DNA of 64,000 bases, from assembly GCA_037179385.1 (NCBI GenBank), contig CM074180.1:26827455-26891454 (forward strand), in the 5' to 3' direction. Origin of the DNA: Holothuria scabra (taxonomy: Eukaryota > Echinodermata > Holothuroidea > Aspidochirotida > Holothuriidae). Under the pieces are notes generated by a model that worked only from the letters and a program-made list of their open reading frames with translations, ran no database searches and was not told the DNA's origin. Position numbers and translations under genes: made by a program. Each line of letters begins with the position of its first letter. The first letter of the stretch is position 1. Of the stretch, positions 25,060-34,863 are shown piece by piece.

Positions 25060-27150
25060 AAGAGACATCTGAACAGAGATGTGTAACCTTGGCTACTACT
25101 GACAGCAATTTTTGCTTTATGGGGGAAATGCCCCACCCATTGTCTATGGTATCCTTTGCAAATTAACAAAAGCAGATATCCCTATTAATCCATAATTTAA
25201 CAAGACTTTTAATTCGCCTTTTGTCTACTTATGCTGTAGGTACAGCATAACATACAGTACAAGTTTTCCTTGTTTGATACACAGTATACAACATTATGCT
25301 TGCTCTTATTACCTGAACTACTTTTAAATGACAGCAGCAATGCAAAATAAAATCTTAATACTTTTGAAAAGTGTCATAAAGGGTAATCTTGAGCCAATGG
25401 TTCTATGCATTAAGCTTTATGGTACATTTTTTTTTTTGGGGGGGGGGATAGTGACATGGATAAAAATGAAATGTGAGACAAGAATTCCCACTCGATGATG
25501 ATATTTGACATAGCTACATAATCCTTCGCACAGGGGTTACTTTTTTGGTGCAGGTATCCAGATATAAGCAGAGATGAGGCAAGTAGTATGCTGATACATT
25601 TTATGCTATCAAAAATTTAAAACACATTCTAGAATGAAACTAAGTGACAAATAATCACTGTAGAGCATATTGAAAATGTAAAGCAGAAACACCAATCTAG
25701 ACAGACACCAATGTTTAAAGTTTGTTCAACAAAATTCCTTATACAAACACACTATTTGTTCAATTCCACCAGCTTCTATGTAAAGGACACTAATTTCCGA
25801 AGGGTGTCAATCTACAGTATTTCTAAGATGACTTTCAGTTTAGAAACTTGATCAGTGTACATGAACTTCTCCATCTCCAGACAATGGCTAGGCAAACAAC
25901 TTTTATTTGTGGTCAGATGAGACAAGATAATGTGGACAGTTATTTTATGCTGGATTTAGGAGAGGTGTGACTTTCATGGAAGTCTGACATTTTGACCACA
26001 AAAAGAGTACTGAATGCCTGCAGGGAATGGCAGGAAATAGGAGTATATACAAACAATGGGCTGTCATGGTTATGTACTGAGATAAAAATAAGCTTTCTTC
26101 AGAGGGTTTATAAGAGTCAATTAACACCACTTATACAGTAAAAAGCTTAAGTCAATTGAGCTGTATGTTTGTATGAGGTAATCCTTCAGGACACTGTGGG
26201 GATAACTGGCAGTCAACTGTGAAAAATTGGGCGAGATAACTGTGACCAAATGGCAAAGAATGGGTCAGTCACAATTTGATTCACTCTATTAGGCAATGAC
26301 AGTTCATGTGCGCTGAAGGGTATTTGATACCAAATGATCAGTGTAAATTAGGTTCTTTTTGTAAAACTAACTAACTGTGGTATATCTAATTATTCATTTC
26401 GCACTTCCAATTATTGCATTCTTGTGTCCTCATGAGGACAGTAGGCACAAGGTTTGTCAAATATTAGCACTTTTTGCCACTAAATTTAATGTTTTCTTCA
26501 GGTTTTCTTTAAGGTTATTGAAAAAGAAATGTAGGTATGTTATAAAAGAGATTCTTGTGCATCACACAGAGTACTCTCTGTTCAAAGTTTATACTTTTGA
26601 AGTTCCACATCAGTCATCTATTTAGTGTGCACAGAAGCATCTTCTAATATTTTCAGACTATGTCCCTAAATGACCCTTATATACAGACTGTTTAAACTCA
26701 CATGTTCCACATCAGTTTCATGATAATCTACTTACTTGTAGCTGCAAAATCAGCATACCCATGAGCATTGAAGCATGTATGCCAGCCTGATGAACAGATT
26801 TTGTCTTTTAAGATTTTATATTTTGCTCTGCCCACTTTTTCATGTATTAATACTTGGAACTTAATGTAATAACAGGGCACAATTTCATGCCAGAATCAAC
26901 ATGCTGTACAGTAACTACCATGTGATGTGCCTTTTTGTGCACCTTAGACCTTCTTCCTACGAGTTTGCTTCAGTACTTTACAAATGCATTTTCAAAATTA
27001 CCTCACTAAAGAATTTACATAGTGAAGTTAATAAACTGTTCCAAAAAAATTATATACCCTATGCCTATTACATTACACATGCCAAATTATTCTTACCCTT
27101 TCATCCTAACTGCTCATGGATATTAACTTCAACAGTTATATACTCTTTTG
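25060..27150. other. Intergenic, no gene seen
   Basis: The interval is AT-rich. It holds a short poly-T/poly-G junction at about 25428-25448. The open frames are short and match no family I recognise. Confidence 0.5.
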
Positions 27151-27775
27151 AGATATAGTGTTTGCAAGGTTTAGATGTTTTGAACTCTGATGACCCCAAA
27201 TGACCTTTGACATCCAATAAAAACAATAGGGGTCATCTACTCAGTATGGACAATCCACTTAGTAAAGATGAGATTCCTGGCAGTTACCTTTCTTGACATA
27301 TGGTGTTTACAAGTTTTTGAGCTTTTCATCTCTGATGACCCCCAAATGACCTTTGACCTCCACCAAAAATAATTGTGATCATCTACTTAATATGGGCAAT
27401 CCACCTGCTATGTATGAGATCCCTCACATTTACCCTTCTTGAGATACAGTGTTTACAAGGTTTTGACTTTTTTCCCTCTGGTGACCCCAAATGACCTTTG
27501 ACCTCCATCAAAAACAATAGGGACCATCTACTCAATATGGACAATCAGCAACGTAAGTATGAGATTGCTCACATTTTTCCTTCTGGAGATATCGTGTTTA
27601 CAAGCAATTTCCAAGGTATTTACATTTTGACCTCTGGTGACCCCAAATGACATTTGACCTCTACCAAAAAAAATAGGGACCATCTACTCAATGTGGAAAA
27701 TCTACATGCCAAGTTTGAGATCCCTGGGGGTTACCGTTCTTGAGATATCGTGTTTACAAGCAGGCGTCACACACC

Positions 27776-27806
<31 letters not shown>

Positions 27807-27858
27807 ACACACGACATCACCATCGCATAGATTCCTTGCCTGCCTTCGGCAAGGAATC
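27150..27858. repeat. Third array of the 145-bp family with (CA)n tract and 11-bp terminal hairpin
   Basis: Four or five units carry TGACCCCAAATGACCTTTGA words near 27190, 27345, 27485 and 27640. The unit differs from array 1 in the spacer (CATCTACTCAATATGGACAA, TATGAGATCCCTCACAT). The array ends in a (CA)n microsatellite (27767-27812), then GACATCACCATCGCATAG and a perfect 11-bp hairpin, GATTCCTTGCC/GGCAAGGAATC (27830-27858), followed by AAAAATG as in array 1. Confidence 0.9.
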
Positions 27859-27951
27859 AAAAATGTCATATCTTTTGTAAATTTTTGGACTGGAGAAAAA
27901 ACGTGTAGACAAAGGCCTAGGTTAGTCTGAATTACAACTAGGCCTTGCCTT

Positions 27952-27993
27952 AGTCCTTGAACAGGACTGGGTACTTAGTCCTTGAACAGGACT
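27952..27993. repeat. Paired AGTCCTTGAACAGGACT motifs
   Basis: Two exact copies of the 17-bp imperfect palindrome occupy 27952-27968 and 27977-27993, spaced 25 bp start to start. They are followed by TGCTTAACGGCAGGACCTA, which recurs in inverted orientation beside the copy at 34216. Confidence 0.85.
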
Positions 27994-28327
27994 ATGTACT
28001 ATGCTTAACGGCAGGACCTACTCCATACAGTACAGTACAACATCCTTGCCCATACACGTCCTGAAACCAAGACGTTCACGCGCCGGGCTTGGCGCATAAT
28101 TTACAACTGCCTCAGAGCTTCAAAAATGCACCTATAATTACCATACTTGCCATAAATGATCTTTAACACCCCATCTGGGCTTGTCAATCAGTTCTTCTTC
28201 AAATGGGCGGAAAAAGTTGGTCAAATTTGGAATTAAAATTCAACTCTACCATGAAGTATGTTACACAATCTAGAAATGCCTGTTATGTGTAAATCATATG
28301 ACGCAGTGCAATCACTTCATAGTTAGT

Positions 28328-28411
28328 GTAACCCTTTCGCCGAGATGATCCTGCCTTATCATACACCTTGAGGTGTATGAACAAGGCAGGGTCACTGAAC
28401 GGAAAGGTTAC
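28328..28411. repeat. 84-bp imperfect hairpin/foldback
   Basis: GTAACCCTTTC pairs with GAAAGGTTAC, CCTGCCTT with AAGGCAGG, and CATACACCT with AGGTGTATG, leaving almost no loop. Flanks extend the pairing weakly (AGTTAGT against CTGACTACACT). It could be a tiny foldback element. No evidence shows that it is transcribed. Confidence 0.7.
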
Positions 28412-28702
28412 CCTGACTACACTTTACAATGTTCCAGAAGACCCTCGTTTCCACTTTATAAAATGACCTTATTTACAGAAAATTCTGATAAATTTATTAC
28501 ATTTAGTTATACATTTTTTAAATTCTGGAAAGTACTTAAAACAATTTTACTGATATACGGGATAGAATTTACATCTTTTTTTTTGAGTTTTAGAAATATA
28601 CAACAGATTTTATGATATTTATTGGAAAAATTGCACTTAATTAGGTAACTTGTACACTGATGTGAAAGCAGGTGTAGTGCCATCATTTCTCAAAACAGCA
28701 AA

Positions 28703-28729
28703 ATGGCTGCTGCTGAAAGAGGTCTTCAA
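28703..28729 (+). CDS. Possible upstream micro-exon (MAAAERGLQ) ahead of the ZC2HC1C-like gene
   Basis: An ATG in a good Kozak context (CAAAATGG) opens nine codons that stop at a perfect donor, CAA|GTAAGT. Two downstream intervals keep the frame with splice-like borders. Bases 34408-34458 follow ttctacag, encode APQDHIDWLFYLVFTVL and stop at a GTATGA donor. Bases 34807-34851 follow ctctacag and end in a stop 12 nt before the ZC2HC1C start. If spliced so, the leader would encode a 40-residue upstream ORF with a hydrophobic core. This is unproven, because short exons arise easily by chance. Confidence 0.3.
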
Positions 28730-29486
28730 GTAAGTGTTCTGACATTTTGCCTCAGAAAGTGACCTAAAATATATTGCATGTATGCATAGGCCTATTTTTG
28801 TTAACTATAAATAAACACATTACCGATTCCAATTGTTAATTGAATGGGTGCACGTGGGGCCTATTCCCAGGGCAATGCCCTACCAATAAGGAAAAGTGCC
28901 ATCCTTATTCACAGGGTAATATAATGCCCAAATATAATACAATACCCTGCTTAGATGCACAATGGTGTATGATTTCATAACCAAATTTTTCATAAATCAT
29001 CTAATATCGGCAGAGATGTTATAAATGCTGTGCGCTGATTGCTTCTATTGAAAGTAAACTTCAGCCTTTGTAACTGAATTAAGGAAATTTTACTTTCCTG
29101 TGAGACCAAACACATTTTCATTGGGCTTGTTCAAGTTATTTAATTTTGTAATATTCTTCTGAAAACTTTAATGCCTTGTGAAATTCATCATATGAAACAA
29201 AGGCGTTACTAACCTGATATGTACGCGCGAATTACACATAGGCTAGGCTATAAGCTATATATGAAATCACAAATTTTGCAGTCTGAACGAGTTCTCTTTG
29301 CGCATTCTTAGTTGCCCTGCAAATTGTCTTGTGATTCGTAGGGCATAGCCCTGCAAATAGCCATAGCGTAATTGGACAGCGATGGTAAAATTAGCTGACA
29401 AATCGGCTATTTATGCCATGATCAATTTTCCTCTTGAGTCCTGATATTGCAACAGCTGGGTTTCTAGCGCACTGTGACTCTTAACG

Positions 29487-29656
29487 TTAATGTGGAGTAA
29501 AACGAAGTGGACATAGGCCTACATGTAGCATAGAGTCCTGTTCAAGGACTAGGCCAGCCTAGGCGTACTAAGCTTAACAATAGGACCTCGGCTAGTGTGG
29601 AGTAAAATGAAGTGGACGTAGCGGCATAGAGTCCTGTTCAAGGACTAGCCTAAGCC
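29487..29656. repeat. Tandem pair of a TGTGGAGTAAAACGAAGTGG...AGTCCTGTTCAAGGACT repeat
   Basis: Two consecutive copies of about 60 bp run TGTGGAGTAAAAxGAAGTGG, ACxTAG, CATAGAGTCCTGTTCAAGG. The palindromes are at 29534-29550 and 29630-29646. The same block occurs inverted at 20637-20700 (AGTCCTTGAACAGGACT ... GTCCACTTTGTTTTACTCC). A dispersed low-copy repeat ending in the 17-bp palindrome best explains it. Confidence 0.75.
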
Positions 29657-29981
29657 TTGGGTGTAACTGTACAGTATCACCACATGAGATACTGTAGAGA
29701 ATGGCTTTTGAATCTGTTAAGTAATACTAACGCTAAAAACTTAAATGGTCATTGACATAGCCTAGGCTAAATGGTACAAAATGTAAGGAAATACTCAAAT
29801 TTGTGTCAGAAAAGTAAAATTCAAAATGTAGAAAAAGCTTCAACCCAATAAGGTTATGCTCTCTCGTGCCCTGTGGTCAAGGGCTCTAAAACATGAGGAC
29901 AATAGCTATAGCCAGCTAGCCTAGGCTTCTGTTCAACTTCAAGCCAAGGACTCGACTCGAGCAAGGGACCTTGGATTGTTC

Positions 29982-31140
29982 AGGCCCTTTCACACCATTC
30001 CAGGCAAGCACTGTGTGCAAGTTGGGGGTGACAAATTTTGCTGCATGCAGGTCCACGCATTTAGCACAGACCAGACCAGGCTTGGGGCAATTACATCTCA
30101 ATGTAATCGATTACGATTGCGATTACTTCATATTTTACGATTGCGATTATGATTACGATTACAGCTTAAATTGAAAGTAATTGATTACGATTGCGATTGC
30201 ATTGCAATGTAATCATGATTACAATCGTGATTACATTTTCTTTCCACATAAACAATGTAGTACTAGTAGGCAAAACAATCCAGTGCCCACAACTGGACAA
30301 AAAGCCATGGACATTGCTCTAGATAAGCCTGGACAGAACGAAGTCCTTGCAAAGTACAGGTTATTGAACCCATGCACTTCTCACTCATTTTAACCTGGAA
30401 CAACCAAGAAAGAGGGACAATTAAATTTTGTCATTCCAACAGAAAAACCAAGAAGTGAAAAATTGTTTAGTGACTTCTTTGTTCAATTCAACTTCAGTGT
30501 AATCAGAAATGAAACCCTGATTGCGATTACTTTCCCACTGTAATCGATTACAATTGCAATTACTTTGCGATTTTCACAAAAGTAATCAATTGCCATTACA
30601 ACTACAGGTACTTCAAAATGTGTAATCGATTGCAATCGATTATGAATACTGATTACGATTACCCCAAGCCTGAACCTGACACCCATACTTGCCCGCTGGT
30701 CAGATGCGTGAATGGGACGTGCATTTTACGGGCAAGGAACGGTGTTGGTACTGACACCTTGACTTCATGGTGTCAGTTCTATGGTATGGTGCGAGGAAAT
30801 TGAGGGAATGTTGTGGCAAGTTACTGTCTCCCTGCTGGTAAACAGAGGGCTTGCAGCGGGCAAGTTGCTGGCATTCTACGAAAATATCTGCCATGTTAAT
30901 ATGTAATATACGACGCGGGTAAGCTACCACATTGCAGGCAACTCGCAGAGGTAACACGTAACTGCATGCATTTCACACGGAGAACACGCAAAACCCACGG
31001 AAGTACCACAGGTTAAATATGCAAGTTCCACGTAAAACCCACTCAAATCTTGACTTGCCCGCAGAACTTTTCTTGCGTGCAACAAAATTCTTGCCCGCAA
31101 CAAGCCCGTAGGGCCTGCCCGGAATAGTGTGACAGGGCCT
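29982..31140. mobile_element. Outer TIR element (AGGCCCTTTCACACC ends), carrying a nested hAT insertion
   Basis: The left end AGGCCCTTTCACACCATTCC and the right end on the other strand, AGGCCCTGTCACACTATTCC, form inverted repeats about 1.16 kb apart. The flanks are TTC and TTA, so a 3-bp duplication (as in PIF/Harbinger) is possible but imperfect. A second element, 30077-30672, is inserted in it. Removing that leaves an outer element of about 560 bp. No transposase frame was found. Confidence 0.7.
30077..30672. mobile_element. Nested hAT-type MITE rich in TAATCGATTACGATTGCGATT
   Basis: The left end is CAGGCTTGGGGCAATTAC. The right end on the other strand is CAGGCTTGGGGTAATCG. The flanking octamers GACCAGAC (30069-30076) and AACCTGAC (30673-30680) agree at 6 of 8 positions. 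Both subterminal regions are arrays of GATTACGATTGC-type words, which makes the ends complementary over a long distance. The interior near 30255-30470 is unique-looking and non-coding. Confidence 0.75.
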
Positions 31141-31141
31141 T

Positions 31142-32264
31142 TAGCTATATAATAATAGAAATATAACACTGAGCCTAACGTTAGAGAGCAATTAAATTAT
31201 GATAGTTTGATACCGTTAAACATAACTTACAAATGAACCTTGTTCTTGACTTTAGTCTTTAGAATAGCCACTTCAGTTCGGTTGAAAAAGGGAGGGATTC
31301 CACAACGTCAGGTTTTACAAGTTGCAGCCTAACGTTACAGCCTGTCACTAGTCAGTTCACAATTTTAGAAACACATTATAAACTGTATTGTACCTCGCCA
31401 CTACCCTACACTTACGTGAGAAAGTATGAACGTTACAGTTTGCTGCATGTACATACACATGTGTGAAGTAGTGTAGTGAGCACATGTGTGTGTGTGGGAG
31501 GCCGGGGAAGATTGTCATGCACGGAACATCGATCAGAAGTACGATTTGCGCAGGCGCGTAAAAGTTCCCAAAAGTTCAGCAAGGTCACGGGCTGGACTTT
31601 TTGTTTATGTTTCTATGGCTACTCTTCCCTTATCACTTGAACGACACACACTGCGTACTACATTTGAAATGCTGCAAAGTACACGATACACGGAGTGCAC
31701 TGTAGGCCTAGGCTACATGGACTGATGGAACTATAACACAATGACATGGGCATGGGTACTGGCGATTAATAAGAAAGGCATATAATTATTACATTATGCA
31801 CAATGTGTGCATTCAAATTAGAGCTAGCCTAGTGAGGCCCAAGTGAAGTGTATAACAGTTGCTGCACCGATCACTGGCAAACTGACAGCTCAAATTTCAA
31901 ACTCTCTGACTTAGCAGATGTGTTATCATCAGGTGGAGGCCAGCGTTCAAGGACTGTGTTCTGAGATGAAAATGGATAGGCCATAGCAGATTAGCAGAAC
32001 AAGGTAGGCTATAGAAAGCCCCTGTAGCTAACTTAGTTTAAAGGTCTAACATAGGCCCTCGCAGCTCGAAGAGGGCTGTGAGCATAGGCTAGCTCCCAAG
32101 TGACATGCATTTTTCAGGTTTGACGGGAAGGGAGAGGGAACGCTTACCCCTCCCCATGCTGGCAATCCACCAATGGGCAGATCAGAGTTTACCCGCAACA
32201 AGCCTCTTGGAACTTTGGAGCTGTGTTTGTGTTTGTTATGAATACAGTGTCATTCTGCCATCGG
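31142..32264. other. Intergenic, no gene seen
   Basis: No supported exon. There is a mildly GC-richer stretch around 31480-31720 with a 79-codon frame that resembles no family I recognise. Confidence 0.5.
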
Positions 32265-32489
32265 TATAATGGTTGGTTCAAAGTTCGAACAGGCACCTAA
32301 TTAAAATCATTCATATATCAGTCATAAGACAGTATTTTCTTCAATTACTTAAAACACCATTAAGATATAATTATGACTCCATATGGTGGTAAAACTGACA
32401 ATTATTTTGCATCGGTCAGTGAATAAAAACTCCATTTAAATGAGGTGTTTGAATTTAGAACCTGTTCAAAATTAGAACCAACCACTATA
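32265..32489. mobile_element. TA-type MITE (TATAxTGGTTGGTTC ends)
   Basis: The ends TATAATGGTTGGTTCAAAG and, on the other strand, TATAGTGGTTGGTTCTAAT are about 30-bp inverted repeats continuing into GAACAGG. A terminal TA is compatible with Tc1/mariner-type insertion. The outside flanks CATTCTGCCATCGG and CATTCCGCCATAGG are also near-identical. Confidence 0.75.
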
Positions 32490-33205
32490 CATTCCGCCAT
32501 AGGTTTTTCATGGCGGAAAGGTGCAAAAGCTATGGTGGAGAGACACTTCCTAAAAATCTATGCAACTAGAGGAATTGTTGTCATTGTATCTAGGCTATAG
32601 AAACATTTTCAGAAGTCCAGGTTGGACAACAAGTAAAGACATAGGCTATTGTTCGTGAAATAGGTTGAGTGGACATGTAAAGAAGGCTTAAGAACGTAGG
32701 AACTTTGAATAGAATTGAAGTGTACTTACTAATGGATTTAATTGTGGGCTGCCGGCTGCTGTGTGGGGAATAAATTGTCATCCTTTTAAATGTATATGAA
32801 CAGTGACTGAGTAATGTCTTTAGACAAAGCAAAGATATCAACTTAATCATGCATCCGCACATGTGTACCTGTATAGGGGACTTACAATCATTGTACTCAA
32901 TAGGCTAGAGCGTAAGTGTTAATTCCTTCACACTGACCACTGTTTTTATCCGTAATTGGCCAGAAAGTGATTTTGCATGTTTCATTCAAGTGTGAAGCAC
33001 CCACCAATCAATAATCATGCATGCTTCCAACAAATTTCTAAACTCCATTCAGCCCTGTTCCTGCAGTCTGGTACTTTCCAACCTATCTTATACCTTCCAG
33101 AATAATGTGCCCATTCCGTCATCGAAAAAGTGCCTTTCTGTGGCGGAATGTCACTTTTTCCATGGCGGAATGAGCACATTTTCTGTGGCGGAAAGTACCG
33201 ATGGA
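32490..33205. repeat. Region with repeated TTCCGCCAT/ATGGCGGAA hairpin words
   Basis: ATTCCGCCATAGG...CATGGCGGAA (32491-32519) can fold. Between 33110 and 33200 the words CATTCCGTCAT, GTGGCGGAATG, CATGGCGGAATG and GTGGCGGAAAG recur three to four times. They probably derive from decayed TIR elements. No gene seen. Confidence 0.45.
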
Positions 33206-34215
33206 GCAATGGCATGGACCCTGTCCATTACATGGCCTAGGTTCATTCCTATCACAACACAGCCCTTGTGCAGCTTACGTTCACAAACGTACCCACTAGC
33301 CAGGATACCCACCGACCATCATCTCTTGCTTCCCCAAATAACAAAATATTCTCACACTATTCTGGCTAGTAGGTACATTTGTGAACATAAGCTGTGCAAG
33401 GACTGTGTTGTGAAAGGAATGAGTCTAGGCCATGTAACAAACACACAGCTCGTTTGACTCGGGGCTAGCTAGCCTAATAGTAGACTTTAGGTACCAACAA
33501 GTTATTTGAACTATTGGAAATTGATCACCCACCTTTTGACCTGAACTATCCATTTAAAACAATTATTAAGTGGTCAGATTTGATAATCTAAATAGAAGTA
33601 AGTTGGTGGGATGTTGTCACAAACTGAACTTGCCCAAAATTGTCTCTGCCTTCATAAAGTGGGAAGGTTGAAAACCACCTAACACTGTGCAATACATCTA
33701 AGGCTACTTTGGACCACCTAGCTTTAAACCTGCATAAAATCGTTAAAATTACAGACATTTTATCAAATTTTAGATGGCATGTTCAATAGTCATTAACCAA
33801 GTGTAAGCTAGAGTTACCTTCATTGGTCACTTTGTCACAACATCTGGGTGATTAGGCTACCTCTTACAGTATATGAACCTCACAAAATTCCTTTTTGGCA
33901 TAAATTTGTATGATTTTCAATTGGGAGGTTGAAAATCCCCTAGGTCGGTTGAAAATAACCAAAAGGATTGAAAATAGCCAATTTTTTATCTCTTTTTTCA
34001 TTATGACATATCCCAACAGGAAAGAACTAATAAAACAAAGGTCATACATAGAATGTTAGTACATGCATTGGAGGTACTGTAAGTTGGCTCAATGACTTTG
34101 CTTGATTTCATTTTTAAAACCCAAATGCCTTAAGAAGTTGAAAAACCCCTAATTCACCCAGTGGGCAAAGACCACATATAGAGTAGCTCCTACAGTACCA
34201 TTAAGCACAGTACAC

Positions 34216-34277
34216 GGTCCTGTTCAAGGACTAGATATCAGCAAGATGCTTGGCCACACTAGTCCTTGAACAGGAAT
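34216..34277. repeat. Inverted pair of the AGTCCTTGAACAGGACT motif
   Basis: GGTCCTGTTCAAGGACT (34216-34232) and AGTCCTTGAACAGGAAT (34261-34277) are members of the 17-bp palindrome family in opposite sense. The left copy is preceded by the complement of the TGCTTAAxGG block seen near 28000. Confidence 0.7.
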
Positions 34278-34863
34278 CAGGTGAACTATCACTTTAAGTT
34301 GACCATAGGAATAAATTTAGTTTTGAGTAATCTTTCACTTTCCCTTTTAGTTTCATTTTTAAATAATTCCCTTGGGGATGTTTTAAAGATTTGCCTTTAT
34401 TCTACAGGCACCACAAGATCACATTGACTGGTTATTTTATCTTGTGTTCACTGTGTTGGTATGACAACTGTACCTTTTATCAGGATGGAAATAAACCAGT
34501 CAATCACTTAATGAAGAAAAACCTATAGTGCTGATATAATCATTTCCATGTGCATTTTTTTTTTTCTAAATTTAATATCTGAGTGATCTGACATTTTTTT
34601 TTTTTTTTTGCATGAAATGCATTGCCCTAAAATAACTTAAATCAAATCTCACAAAAAGCATTCCTCTCATATTTGCATACTGTACTAGGCCAACTTGATA
34701 CAGTGAGAACACTCTCAGATGTTTTCAAAAGACTGTGATTAGATCAAGTTATTCTTCTTTATGTGGCCTTTAATACTGTTTGCAATCAATTTCTGTTCCT
34801 CTACAGAATAAGGTTAACCTCTGGGGGTGGTGTTACTGCTCTGCTTTCTGATTATTCTTAGAG

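Noticed and set aside
12900..34800. ACYP1 (acylphosphatase) gene expected between MLH3 and ZC2HC1C by vertebrate gene order
   Set aside because: No exon encoding the V-Q-G-V-x-F/Y-R type active-site motif was seen on either strand.
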